This document shows, piece after piece, positions 20,820 through 32,701 of a stretch of 64,000 bases of DNA (the first letter of the stretch is position 1; each line of letters begins with the position of its first letter). The DNA lies in the NCBI GenBank assembly GCA_023974075.1, contig JAMFTG010000048.1, positions 248,001 through 312,000 on the forward strand. The letters are read 5' to 3'. The position numbers and the translations under genes were made by a program. The DNA comes from Chaenocephalus aceratus (taxonomy: Eukaryota; Chordata; Actinopteri; Perciformes; Channichthyidae). The notes under the pieces are model-generated. The model had not been told where the DNA came from, did no database searches, and worked only from the letters and a program-made list of their open reading frames with translations.

Positions 20820-22218
20820 CACGGCATTTGTTTGTGTCAGCTGCCCTTAAAGGCAATGTGAGCGTCCATTCCCATTGGATAACGGAGAATTGTACACCCG
20901 GAAGTAAGTATTCCCCTTACTGTCGATTGATTTTACAGTGATATCTGAACTACTCATCGACTCAAAAACACCAGATTATCCTTGTTAATTACACAACATT
21001 GATTGGTTTAAATTGTGTGGAATGCTTTTGTATTTTTCCCCTTCGATTCGGAGAAACACATATTTTTTCGGAGTAAAGGATGGCAGAAGACACTACCCAG
21101 AATCCCCAGCTATCGTTTGGACTACACCATCTGCTCTGTTTGACAAGCCCCGTGATTAGTTCTCAAGCTCTGTGATTGGTTGACCTCCAACTGCAATTCC
21201 ATTAATTCCAATGGCTGGCGTCTATGTCACGTGATCTTCACATTTCTCCCTGCAGAAAAAAAAAACATGGCCGAACTTCGTTTAATTCTCGGTGTAAAAT
21301 GCCTATTTTAAGGTTAGTTTGGCCATTAAAATGCGTTTTGATGCGAGAAATATGAGTTTTTGTTTAAGATTATGTGTGCAGTGGATGTACATGATCTTTA
21401 GTTTGCTAGTTATAATGAAGATTACTTCAGGAAATTGTGCCTTTACAACGTTGTCATTGTTACCAAGGTGGTTGCTAGGGACTTCTAGCTCTATTCAGGG
21501 TTTTGGATTTTTTTCTAGCTCTATCCCTGATCATTTTCAGAACCTGAAGGCTCTATACGGACTATCTTCTGGTTCTCCTCTGGATCCATCCACTATCTCT
21601 TGTCTCTGTCCAGTGAATTACACTTGTGTTACTGGAGCAGGTAAAGCATACAACAGATACTTTCAGCATTATCGGAGCACGAAGTGGAAGCTTGGACGAA
21701 ACACAGCGGACTTCTAAACAATGAACACCCGCAACTTGGAAGAAATAAAGTTGGGTTTTATGCGTTCTAATATTGCAATGCAAACCCATGATGTAATGAC
21801 AGGAATTCAGAATAATTGAGTCATTGAATGCTCATTTCAGTAGATTTAATCAAACAAAGCATAAACATATTGGACATGGCCTCAAGACTGTAACCTCTTC
21901 ACATTCTGTTGAAATAGTCAATTACTAGCCATATCTCACCCATTGCTGTTTTGAATCATTAATGTGTGGATGACAGTTGAACTGGATGATGTAACATTTA
22001 TGCCATCTGCTGGAAAGAAGACGTATCGCTCTGTTGGCGTCATTTAGACAACAAACACAGAGTGAAGCTCTCATTTCATCAACAATCTTTGAGTACAGGC
22101 ACCGTCCTGCAGAGAGCACACAGCCCAACAGCACGTCTTTGGTCTAGCATCACTTTACAAAACGTTTGCATTAAGACACTAAGACTAGCTGGTCCATTGT
22201 AAAGGTCAGTCCACCTTA
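20820..22218 (+). mobile_element. Fold-back-family repeat copy, non-autonomous
   Basis: About 1.4 kb, over 90 percent similar by eye to 60,895-62,570 (apart from the SINE there). Landmarks are GAGCGTCCATTCCCATTGG, CCCCAGCTATCGTTTGGAC and GTTACCAAGGTGGTTGCTAGG. The middle resembles the spacer of the 11.6-kb fold-back element. It contains a conserved frame ending CVTGAGKAYNRYFQHYRS (21,319-21,717) with no domain I recognise. A piggyBac-like element begins directly at the right edge. Confidence 0.6.
21319..21717 (+). CDS. Unrecognised ORF inside the fold-back-family repeat
   Basis: 132 codons. A hydrophobic segment (about residues 18-38, WMYMIFSLLVIMKITSG) is followed by a Ser/Leu-rich region and SPLDPSTISCLCPVNYTC. 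The second half is conserved at 62,031-62,228, but the first half is frameshifted there. A possible splice donor (GGAGCAG|GTAAAG) lies near 21,640, so the final residues may be intronic. It could be an exon of the element's transposase or a chance frame; I assign no function. Confidence 0.25.
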   Translation: MAIKMRFDARNMSFCLRLCVQWMYMIFSLLVIMKITSGNCAFTTLSLLPRWLLGTSSSIQGFGFFSSSIPDHFQNLKALYGLSSGSPLDPSTISCLCPVNYTCVTGAGKAYNRYFQHYRSTKWKLGRNTADF

Positions 22219-23355
22219 CCTGTTAGGCCCGAAGCCTGTTTTTCAGGTTTCAGGCTCGAATGACATTGCCCAGAACAAATGACCATATCTTCTAAAAGGG
22301 TTAAATGCATAACCTTTTTTCTCAAAGTAATGATAAACCTGTGAGTTGGATGTAGAAAAGTCAAAATCAATATAGATGTTTTTTATTTTAAAGAAAATTC
22401 AGATTGAACATGGTAAAAACTGTAAATTATAGTGTCAAGTCCAAAGATATGTTGTTCTTATAGTGAAAACTAACCTTGGATGATGGGTTAGTAGACTAAA
22501 AGCTTTAGGAATCCAAAGTACAACATAATAAGTACCCTGTATCAAGATTGATGCAAAACAAGTGATATTTGACCTTTTTAGACAGATTTAGCAAAAAAAA
22601 CCTCTTCTGGGGCCATTTGGGTGAATTTTCCATATCTCTGGCCCCCCTTGTTCGATTTTGACATGTGACATCTCTTTCTGACCGTTAGAGCCAATAGAAT
22701 CGAACGGAAATCGTCCCGCACACACTTATGTTAAAAAAAAGGTAGCGTCTCGGTGCATGCTAGCTTGCAGCAGAGGGGAGAAATATCGCTGCTCTGAGCA
22801 ACGGAAAAGCTGTTTTATTGCTTATGGATTATCAGAACATTTCAAAGCAGTCACATTGGATTAACCTATGGATTAACTACAGCATCGTTTTGATCGTTTT
22901 AATGCCATTGAAGACCAGTTTAGACCAAAGATGAAGGTAAGCCATGTTAGCGTTGTGGGCTACCTAGCGCCACTTGTTTTGATGTATGTTTTTGTTGATA
23001 ACGTCGCGAGTTTGTATCTTTCAGTATTGAGGTGGACACTGTTAGATTCTGTGTCTCCTTGCGATCATAAACGATGTGTTGGATGTGCACCTAGGATAAG
23101 TAATAAGGGAGCTAAGAGTAATTATCGGTGCAGTAATAGGTTAGCATTTTTCGCTCTGGGGTCATGTAGATGCTTCTTATGAGACTTGTGTTTTTTTTTG
23201 GTAAAAATAATTTATATCGTCAGTTAGCTGAGATAATTCCCGTTAATCTGGTATAACACATTAATAGGTTCTTAAATATTAAGATCCCCTGAGACACAGT
23301 GTCGTGAAAAAAAAAACTAAAGTACCTGCCGGCGGGGACCATCGGGCTTAACAGG
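22219..23355. mobile_element. piggyBac-like non-autonomous element
   Basis: Ends CCTGTTAGGCCCGA and TCGGGCTTAACAGG are inverted copies with one mismatch, flanked by TTA(C) at the left and TTAA at the right, which fits a TTAA target. The right part has CTAAAGTACCTGCCGGCGGG before the terminus. An exon-like stretch ending KMK before a GTAAGC donor (about 22,890-22,936) might be a transposase 5' exon. No DDE domain remains. Confidence 0.6.
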
Positions 23356-23675
23356 TTAAATGAGCAGTGGGTGATCAGCAGGTGAAAGGGTGGACACGGG
23401 AACTTGGTCCTGAGGAGATGTAACAATTATTAAACAAGAAAGTTGTCGAGTCAAGTGGTCAAAGAAATGAACATTTGTGATTATTAGTGAATCGGTTGCA
23501 GGTGGGTGAAATCAGGCTTCGGGAGTAACGTATTACATATAACGGCATTAGGTCATCAGGACACAAAATAGACAAATGTATTCCCATACAGTTACAGAAG
23601 CAGCTGATGACCAACACACTTTTGTCTTTTGAAACGATTATGCCATTTCCATCTTTTGTCACACACATAGCAGCT

Positions 23676-24772
23676 CTATGCTTCCTCTCCTGTGTGGACT
23701 CTGATGTGTTTCTTTAAATGTCCACTCTGTGAAAAAGCTTTCTTACAGACTGTACAGCTAAAGGGTTTCTCTCCTGTGTGGACTCTCATGTGTTCCTTTA
23801 AACTTCCACTATGTGCAAAATATTTGGTACAAACTGAGCAGCTAAAGGGTTTCTCTCCTGTGTGGACTCTCATGTGTTTATTTAAACTTCCACTCTGTGC
23901 AAACGATTTGGTACAAACTGAGCAGCTAAAGGGTTTCTCTCCTGTGTGGACTCTCATGTGTTCCTTTAAAGTTCCACTCTTAGAAAAGGATTTCTTACAG
24001 ACTGAGCAGCTGTGTGCTTTCTCTCCTGTGTGAATTCTCATGTGTTCCTTTAAATTTCCACTCTGTGAAAAAGCTTTCGTACAAACTGAGCAGCTAAAGG
24101 GTTTCTCTCCTGTGTGGATTCTCATGTGTTCCTTTAAATGTTCACTCCGTGAAAAAGCTGTGGTACAGACTGAACATCTGTATAGGTTCTCTCCTGTGTG
24201 GATTCTCATGTGTGCCTTTAAATTTCCATTCAGTGAAAAAGCTTTCTTACAGACTGAGCAGCTGAATGGTTTCTTTTCAGTACTACGTTGTGGATCACTG
24301 ACAGATTCATGTCTAATTTTCAGTGAGTTTGAGCCTGATGCAGGTTCTCTGGTCTCCTTCCAATCAGCACTGTCTTCGGTGTCAGGTTCAGAAGAGTCTC
24401 CAGTGTCAGGTTCAGAAGAGACTCCTGTGTCGTCCTCAGTCTTTGGTTGTAAACTGCTCTCTGGATCTGAGTTCCTGGCTGGTTCTGGTCCTCGACAGTC
24501 ATCTCCATCAGCTTCAGTTTCCATGTGTTCAGTTTGTCTTTGATGAGGCTGTGAGGACTGAGGTTTCTCTTTATCATCTTCACTCTTCACAGGGTCAGGA
24601 GTGAAAGTGGACTTGGTGATATCAGCCTCCTCCACCTCCTCACTGATCCTGAGTTCCTCATGTTCCAGCTTAATGTGTGGGGGGGGCTCTGGGTCCTCCT
24701 GGTCCAGACTGGTGCTCCACTCCTGCTGGTCAGGGAGAACCTCTTCTTTAACCACCACCAGCTGCTGGACGT
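23676..24772 (-). CDS. C2H2 zinc-finger protein, finger exon
   Basis: Last exon of a zinc-finger gene. A CTGCAG acceptor precedes 24,772, and the exon starts with the last two bases of an Asp codon (DVQQLVVVKEEVLPDQ), an acidic linker common in fish zinc-finger proteins. About 165 residues rich in Glu/Asp/Ser follow, then seven C2H2 fingers of the Kruppel type (C-x2-C-x12-H-x3-H) with TGEKPFSCSVC linkers. The last finger ends HIRVHTGEEA before the stop. A nuclear DNA-binding regulator is inferred; the target is unknown. The phase (one base from exon 1, two from this exon) matches the exon at 36.26-36.44 kb exactly, giving a protein of about 427 residues without frameshifts. Confidence 0.9.
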
Positions 24773-25121
24773 CTGCAGAAAACAGGAGACACACAGTCAG
24801 AACAAACTGTTAAGTGTTAGTATTTAAACATCTAATCACCATTACAATGGGAGATATTTTTCAGCCCTAATTAATGCCTTTGTTTTTATATTTTCACATT
24901 ATCTTTCTTTTTCCCACTTAATGTGTATTTTTGTTGTCTCAATTCAACGTATGTAGCCCAGCCCCTTTGAAAATGAAAAAGGGTTTTTTTCCTCTGGCGT
25001 AGCACTAACTGCAATAAACAAGGAATTGTATTTGGGATCGTTCACAGATACACTACGCCTACAGTATAGAATTAAAATACTCTGTTACAAATTAAAATCC
25101 TGCATTCAAACCTTATTTAAA
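24773..25121. other. Zinc-finger gene intron, unique part
   Basis: AT-rich intronic DNA between the finger-exon acceptor and the Kolobok-like element. No gene or repeat was seen. The last four bases (TTAA) are the transposon's target duplication. Confidence 0.6.
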
Positions 25122-25321
25122 GGAGACCTATCATGCTATATTTAAATGATATAGTGTATGACCATACCTATATAAGTTATATTTATAAATTTTATTTTTC
25201 AAAATACCAAACAGATCATTTTTTAGCCATGCCTCATTTCGCTCATTTTCGCTCGATTCCAAGCCTGTCTTTGAAAATTCTGAGCAGCAGCTGACCACGC
25301 CCCCCTGCAGAAGCGGGGGGC

Positions 25322-26701
25322 ATGAGCCGGCGAGAGTCACGTTACCATGCTTGCTATGATTACGAGTGTGGAATAAACATGTCACATCAGAGAAATGCAT
25401 GTGTTCAAGCATATTATCATTTTGATCCAGAAACTGACCCTGAAGCAGCGGAGGTTTTGGTGAAGGTGCAAACATCTCTGTTGCAGCAGGACGTTTCTGA
25501 ATGGTTAGCTGACAAGCTGTTGTCCCTATTTATTTTACTCTGTTTGTTACGATGCTTGCTACTTATTCCATTCATATTTTGGCTAATTAGCAAGAATGCA
25601 ATGTGTACAGTTTGTAACTTAGAGTTTGTAACGCAAAAACAGCAATACATATATATATTTATAAAGGGAGACATTCATATTTTCAGCATATATACAATGG
25701 CCTCATTGCGTTTATTAATAGTTTACAGTCCTTTTCTTCCAACATCGTGCAACAACCGTTGGAAAGTTCAATAACTTAGGGTGATAAAAAGTATAACTCC
25801 AACAACACCTCAGTTGTCAGCAATGTGTGTAGTTTCATGTGTTTTTAAAAACTCAGTTATTGACTTCTTTCTACAGGTGTACATGTGCAAATTGCGCCAC
25901 GATGCCTTCTGAACAGAGAATGTGTGCTGCGTGGAGATACCACTGGTAACATTTTTGATAGCTTCACTAAGTTATCTGTTTAGAGAATACATTTTTAACA
26001 TGTCATTCAATATATGTTTATCACACTAGGTGTCAAGACGGATGCAGGAACTTGAGGACTCTGTAACTTGTATGGTGGACCAGCCTGTGTGCCTGAATGT
26101 GTTCTCCCTGCAGAATGCATTGAATAGTTACAGAGCTGAACATGGTGGACTACAGTTGAGGCAAATAGAGCAGTGAGTAGTTTGTTTGTTTTGACAGAAA
26201 TTGTAAAACGAATGCTAATATTGTTCATGGAAATAAATACTGGTGTATATGGCTTTATGCAATCTTTCATTCTGTCATTGTACATGTACTATTATATTAT
26301 ATACTACACAGCAATGGCATAACACACCCATGTGTATGACAAAAAAAGTCCACACACAACCTTATGCTTTTGAAATCAGAATATTCTTTACCCATCCAAA
26401 CATGAGTAATCACGACACATTTGATATCAACTCGGAACTTTATTGTCAAAATCAACGGTTCTTTGAACCCATAAAAAAAAACTAAATGTACTTGTATTTT
26501 GTATAAATGACACTAAATATATTTTTTAATGATTTCAGGCGTCACAGGTATCTAGCCTACAGAAGCTTTGTGAGCTGGTGCTGGGGCTTCCTTGGACGCA
26601 GAATCAGAGTGGTGATTCCGGCCTGCGTTGTCCTCAGGATTCGCAGGGAGTTTCCTGATCCGCGAAATGTCTATGTTGGGTTCAGACAGCAGCCAAATTG
26701 A
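25322..26701 (+). pseudogene. P2X7-type cysteine-rich C-terminal domain gene of the transposon
   Basis: Four exons can be proposed. Exon 1 is around 25,322-25,510 (YHFDPETDPEAAE, LLQQDVSEWL). 25,877-25,945 encodes CTCANCATMPSE then VCCVEIP, with a one-base frame discrepancy near 25,915. 26,030-26,172 encodes VSRRMQELEDSVTC. 26,539-26,701 encodes RHRYLAYRSFVSWCWGF and RRIRVVIPACVV to the stop. The CxC...MP.E..VCC cysteines and the YRxFVxWxWG...VVIPxCVV segment are hallmarks of the intracellular tail domain of P2X7 receptors. Exon 3-4 phases agree (CA|G). No channel part is present. The role in the transposon is unknown; nucleic-acid or zinc binding is a guess. Confidence 0.65.
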
Positions 26702-27016
26702 ACCGTGTAGCATACCCGGTGTGAAGCTGACCGTTGAGCGGCCCGACCAAGCAAGGAGGCAGAGGCAGAGAATTCAAATATAACCCGGTGTGGGCATTTA
26801 TTCATCGCTGTGGTACAGGATACACAGCCTCAATATTGCTGCCCAGGTGAACACAGTCACCAGCCACAAGGATCTCACCCACACTACCAGCCTTCACCAA
26901 ACAGGAAACACAGAGCCTAAATACACACCCACTAATCAGCAATTAGACACAGGTGAGGGGGGAGCAATTAGACACAGTTGGGGGGGGGGACAACACAGGG
27001 CACCAGGTGAACATAA
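26702..27016. other. Region between the transposon's two convergent genes
   Basis: About 315 bp holding a near-duplicate ACCCGGTGTG at 26,716 and 26,783 and a C/A-rich stretch with AATTAGACACA twice (26,940 and 26,967). It may be a small insertion or the shared 3' UTR. No gene was seen. Confidence 0.4.
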
Positions 27017-30000
27017 TCAGGAGTAACAGAAAGAACGGGAGGGGGAACACTTTTCAAAATAAAAGACATGTGCAATATACAAGGCCCGAAGCCGTTCGTC
27101 ACACCCGGCGATGACCTCCTCCCTGTCAGGTCGCTCATATTGGGAACACAGGCCCTCTGGGATGGGTATCTTCAGAAGCTCCTGTGTGAATGGTGCAGGG
27201 TCCACAAAGACTTGGTCGAAGATGAGGTCCATCAAGTTGGCCACGTAGCCTGTGCAATGTTAAAAAAAGCACAACAAAAAAAGTGGTTTAGAACTAAAAA
27301 CTGAAAGTTCTTTCTAATTTTTTTATTTTATATTTGTAAATAGTTGTATAATAAATATTTTAAACACTTATGGAATGTGGGGTCAGTCTTTACTGGTTTT
27401 GCTCTGCATTCTCCCTTCCTGGCCTTTGGGAACTGCAGTTTATACAGAGGGTTTCCAGTGGATGTAGTGGCTTGTGCACGATCAGCGTTTTCATTGTAGT
27501 GCAGGGCTGCCAGGTACAGTCTTTCATTTCCGGCATGAGAAAAAAAAAATGTAAATAATAGCAAAGGATGTACAAATTGTCACTAATTAGTAAGTAACTA
27601 TGGTTTATTTTACCTGCACAACATTCCAAGAAATGGAAACACAACATTCTTTGGAGCAAAGCGCAGGATGACGGCATGGAATGACACCAAGGATGAAGTC
27701 TGGTGGTGTGGGCTGAGTTTGGCCACAGTTTTCAAAATCCTCTTGGTTGAGAGAATTGTCTCCAGCTTTTGAAAGGCCGGCGTTCCTAAGAATTTGAAAA
27801 TCAAAGTCATATTTGAATTGTCATGCTTTATAGAACATCCTGTATTCAATAGTTGTCCCTTACAAATATTGATAGAGGAGTAATGTAATATGGTTTATGA
27901 ACAACATACCTGCAGCCATCCATTGGTATTGCGCAACGCGCAGTGGATGAAGGCACTTAGGGAACAGGGGTCACCACGAGAGTGGATATCCTGCACGTGG
28001 TTCAGGATGGAACTTCCATTTGGCCACTCTCTCAGGCCCGGTGGTAGAGGTTGCTGCAGTCCAGTATATGTGGTTTCTTATACTCTTCATCCACCCTCAA
28101 AGTTTTTCGCAAGTCCTTTTTTGCAGCCTTCTCCAGTTGCTTAGAAATCCCTAATAAATACATTTAACATGTAGTTAATATACATACAAGTTTACTCAAA
28201 ATATTATTCTACTGATGTGATTGTAGGAAGCCGGGTTTGTGTCTAAATAAAATAATGATTGTATTTACAATCGATTTATTTACATAGAAATTAATATAAA
28301 GAAAAATACCTTTTTCTATGTGCCAAACATCAAAGAATTGGATGATGCTGCTTTCCCTTAGGAATTTCTGAATTTGCAGATGTCTGTCCGTGACAATACA
28401 GTCCAGAGTCACACCACGTTCCTTTAACAACTCCAGACTCCTTTTCAGGCCCTCTAACTCCATGTGGTAGCTTCCACCAACCTATGACACATACAAATAA
28501 CCATTGATACACACATTTTAAATATAACGTGCAAACAGTGTTAAAGAAAAAAACATTGATATTTCATTTCACCCCACTTACCTGAACCAACTGGAGGTCA
28601 ACGACTTTGTTGTTCTTCAGGTCCATCATAGTGTAGCTTCCGAACTTTGCAGAGTGGCCTGTGAAAATATGTTTTACAGTAATTACTTTTCTCTGCGGAT
28701 GGTGAATTTGTATTTTTGCTTGTAGTGTTTAGCATATGTTTTTCAGGAACCATTAATTGAACAAATCACACATAGTGAAACCCCTTTCTGAAATGTAAAA
28801 TGTGAATTATATAAAACATATACGACATATATAAAACATATACGACATACCTGGAGAGTCAGCCCTCATATCACCACCAACTATCACTTTCTCCTCTGCA
28901 TGGAGCTTCTGTAGCATGCCTTCCTGTGATTTTTGCCAGTAAGAAACAATCGCTGGCTCAATGAACATCCTGGCATGCCTTCGGAAGGTGTTGTATTTGC
29001 ATAGCTGCATATTCATTGCTTTGAAGACCTAATGGTTGAAATAAAACAGCAAGAATACATTTTAATCTCAAAGATCACCTGTAGATTTGTTGACGAGTCG
29101 TTGAGGAGAACCTGGAAAGTGCAAATGAGCTGCCCTTTTTTTAAACAGAGAAAGAGCTGAACATGTCATTGGGGGTGCTTACTCTACAGTGCCCCTTTCA
29201 CATCTCTTCTCTTTCTCCACACCACCCTCCCAAAAGAGCTTTACATATTAGCATGGGTTGTTACCTAACAGTGCCCTATTCCCACCTTTTGTCAGTCTTG
29301 TTATTGTTACCTTGTCCTATCTTATTCAACAACAACATTTGCATTTTCAAACATTGGCAAAACAATCTTCTGCAGTTAATTTACCTTTGAAAGTTTGTAG
29401 AAAGATGCTCCGTTGACATATGTTGCAACTGATAGCTGCAGATTTCCAACTGGAGTACTCCCAAGAACAGGCTGGCTATTCCAGTTTCTTGTAAACTGAC
29501 AATGGGGGCACAGCTGCTGCACTGATATGAATGTACCGATCCTTCTGGTTTGTACATCACACACACGCTTGCACACAGGACATGATTCAAAAAGCTCCAC
29601 GAGGCAGGTCTCATACACGATGTATGTCTTGATCGTCTGGGGGGGGGGGGGGTTTGTTCTTGACCACTAAAACAAAAAAATAGAAGTTAAGATCCATCAC
29701 ACAGATTGTTGCTTTAGAGATCTTTGGTGTTTCCCTATTATCAATGTTTGAATTATATACAGCAAAAAATACAATACATAGACAAACTCAGTGATATTTC
29801 AGTAACTTACGACATGGCTGTTGTTTCTGTAGCATTTGTTATGGATTCTGCTGGATCATAAGTTGCATCCTGGCCTTCGGAAATCACCAAAGAAGAGCTT
29901 CCCTCAAATGGATCTTCGTATTCCTCTTCAAGGTCTACACGGGGCCTCTTTGGTGGTCTCTTTATGGGGGTGGATGTTAAAAAGGGCAGTCCAACGCTTC

Positions 30001-31508
30001 TGCAGGGAATTTTAGTCTGGACAGCTGTAACATAATTGTATTTGACATTAAAAACAAAACAAAAGATAAAACAAAAATATTTTACAACAATTAGAAGCAC
30101 ACAAATTAAAGGCTACAACATCAGAATGTCAAGATGTATCCAAAGAACATTTGAAAACGTGCTTCTAACCTGTACTTCGATGTGAACCAAGAGTCCTCGA
30201 GGATAGCTGTGTACGAACAGTACGGTACGTGGGTGGGTCAGTCTGACATGCAGAATCTATCATCACAGGTAATCTGCTGGTAGCATGTGAGGTGCTGGCC
30301 TGTAAAGAAAAAAACATAGTTAGAACAAAATCATCTCAACTTAGTATTCAGGATGAGAAAATACTATTTGGATAAATATATTCTGAAATCCCAAAAGATG
30401 GGGGCTAACACTCTCTATTTAGCAAAGCTCTTTGCTTAGCCTTTTTCAATCCGAGTTAGTTTTTAACTCTAACGTGCATGCTGTGTTTCTGACTCAATAC
30501 AGGTGATGTGTTGGAGAGTGGCTGAGCTCAGTAGACTGACTGTAATGAGTGCTAGCCACTAATTAGCCTGTTGCTAGAGGTAAGGCCTCGTCAACAACAA
30601 CAGACCAACAGGGCTTTAGCTCCGTTTTACTCGTGGTGTGTGTCCCCCCTCGCATACATACACACAGTGTTGTATCCTAACACACCCCCATTTATATTCA
30701 TGTGCGCAAACAAGTAAACTTACAAATATTTTACATATAACGCTGCAAAAAACGGCATATCTCATTAGCGTAGCTTAGCTTACAGATCGATGAAATCTGA
30801 TCATTCTTACAGACTACAATCACAAAAGCTTTTACATATAACGCTGGAAAAAACAGCACTTGCCTACAGAAGATTACGTTTGTTATTATAACTTACTCAA
30901 TAGGATTTTAGAGGATACAAAATACTAATAAATAGGAGAATAAATACTTGTGTTATCGGCTAGGGCGTGGCTTTACAGCCTTCACACAGATCGCCATTAC
31001 GGCAGTATGTCTGAACATGTTAGCAAATGCCTGATAATTAAAATAAAAGACAAAGCAAAGACTGCGGAGTGTACAAAATAAAATGCTACAAAAACATATA
31101 AACACCTAACCGATTACTATTTGGGTTTGAGGCGACATTGATACGGCGAAGCTACATGCTACAAGCTAGAGATAGCTTTATCAGGAAAAACACCGCCAAA
31201 TAAAAACTTACAGCTTCAAAATTGGATGTGTCCTCACAGGCCTGGTCCCGGATGGTTGGTATTGATCCCGGGTTTAGCATTAGTTTGGAGGAATATCCGT
31301 GTTGGACTTGAGACAAGTTCATAAACATGTCCGTCGTAAAATGTTTTGAACACACAAACAGAGATCTGCCGTGGTCTTCTGGCACATGTCCCTTGAAAAT
31401 GAAGTCTAGCCACAGATTATTTTCTTTTTCCACTGATGGCATTGCATGCAGTCCCCTGTCTCGAGTCTTGCAGCCAATAACAGCACAATGTTTAACTGGC
31501 TTAGACAT
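27017..31508 (-). pseudogene. THAP-domain transposase, multi-exon (Kolobok-like)
   Basis: Exons by GT/AG sites: 31,508-31,212 (THAP: C-x4-C in CAVIGC, C-x2-H in FVCSKHF, GSIPTI); 30,299-30,170; 30,024-29,811; 29,666-29,385 (CPVCKRVCDV and CPHC, a zinc-ribbon-like motif); 29,038-28,851 (VIVGGDMRADSPG); 28,658-28,582 (AKFGSYTMMDLKNNKVVD); 28,481-28,310 (LDCIVTDRHLQIQKF, FDVWHIEKG); ~28,152-27,912; ~27,787-27,616 (SFHAVILRFAPKNVVFPF); ~27,540-27,385; ~27,250-27,017. The Asp residues in GDMRADSPG and VTDRH are the likely catalytic acids. The exon at 27.91-28.15 kb needs frame changes and has an in-frame stop, so this copy is probably inactive. Confidence 0.75.
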
Positions 31509-31832
31509 CCTGGCAAGAGCAGGCAAAAACACAGATTTGGTTTGATTTAGCCTGCCGATAGCCTATATGCGAATGAGAGGTTTGGCAATGCACGTGGCCG
31601 TGGCTCATTCCCCTGATAGGTGGAGAGTTGACCAATAAGCGGAGCACGTCTTTGTGACGTAGAAAAGTGTTGAAATCTGGATCCGTTTTTTTCAGATCCG
31701 TTGCAGCCCCTTTTTTTTTTAGAGATTTGGCTAAGGAAGAAAATAGAGAGGGTTGTGTTTTCTGACACTTGGTGAGTTCCCAAGTGTCTACAGACGTACA
31801 AAGGTGCATTTTGCATGATAGGTCACCTTTAA

Positions 31833-32052
31833 GTAAAAGTATGCAAGTATCATCAGAACATTTGACGGCACCTTCTTATGTAACAGTAATGATGGTGCAG
31901 TAAAATGTTCTCTGTCAGTGTTTAATGTATGTTGTTTCTTGATTATTTTGTATGTTGTATTTTACTGCTGTACATGTTCAAAGTTGCGCTTGTATAAATG
32001 ATTATAGATGAGGGAACCTGCTAAATATAAAAATATGTGTGTTTTTTTATAT
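31833..32052. other. Zinc-finger gene intron, unique part
   Basis: AT-rich intronic DNA between the Kolobok-like and Tc1 elements. Nothing recognised. Confidence 0.5.
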
Positions 32053-32701
32053 ACACTACCAGTCAAAAGTTTGGACACCTTCTCATTCAATGGTTTTTGT
32101 TTATTTTAATTTGTTTCTACTTTGTAGATTAATACTGAAGACATCAAAACTATGGAATTACATATGGAATTATCTAGTTAACAAAAAAGTGTAAAAAAAT
32201 GAAGAATATGATTCTTGGCTTCTCTCAGTCAGCTTCATGAGGTAGACACCTGGAATGGTTTTCAATTAACACGCGCGCCTTGTCCAGAGTGAATGTGTGG
32301 AATGACTTGCCTTCATAAAGTGTTTGAGACCATCAGTTGTGTTGTGCAGAGGTAGAGTTTGTGCACAGTGGAAAGCCCTATTTGACTGCTGTTGTAATCC
32401 ATATCATGGCAAGAACGACTCAACCCAGTAAAGAGAAACGACCATCATCACTTTAAGAAATGAAAGCCAGTCGATCCGGTCAAGAACTTTGAATGTATCC
32501 TCAAGAGCAATCGCAAAAACCATCGAATGCTATGATGAGGCTGGCTCTCATGAGGACCCCCCCGGGAAAGGAAGAGCAAGAGTTACCTCTGCTCAGAGGA
32601 TCAATACATCAGAGTTACCAGCCTCAGAAACCACAAATTAAAGCACCTCAGATTAGAGCCCACATAGATGATCACAGAGCTCAAGGAGCAGGCAATCTTA
32701 A

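Larger units (their letters stand above)
25122..31828. mobile_element. Kolobok-like DNA transposon, 6.7 kb, two convergent genes
   Basis: Terminal inverted repeats AGGAGACCTATCATGC (left) and GCATGATAGGTCACCT (right), flanked by TTAA at 25,118-25,121 and 31,829-31,832. TTAA targets plus a THAP-domain transposase fit the Kolobok superfamily. A multi-exon THAP transposase runs leftward from 31,508; a second, multi-exon gene with a P2X7-type C-terminal domain runs rightward from the left end. They converge near 26.7-27.0 kb. At least one indel in each gene suggests an inactive but fairly recent copy. Confidence 0.82.

Noticed and set aside
22931..23182. 83-codon plus-strand frame
   Set aside because: Lies inside the piggyBac-like element, begins at a likely exon end before a GTAAGC donor, and has no known motif.
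23692..24543. Plus-strand frames with repeated GFSPVWTLMCSFK-like segments
   Set aside because: Antisense shadow of the zinc-finger exon.
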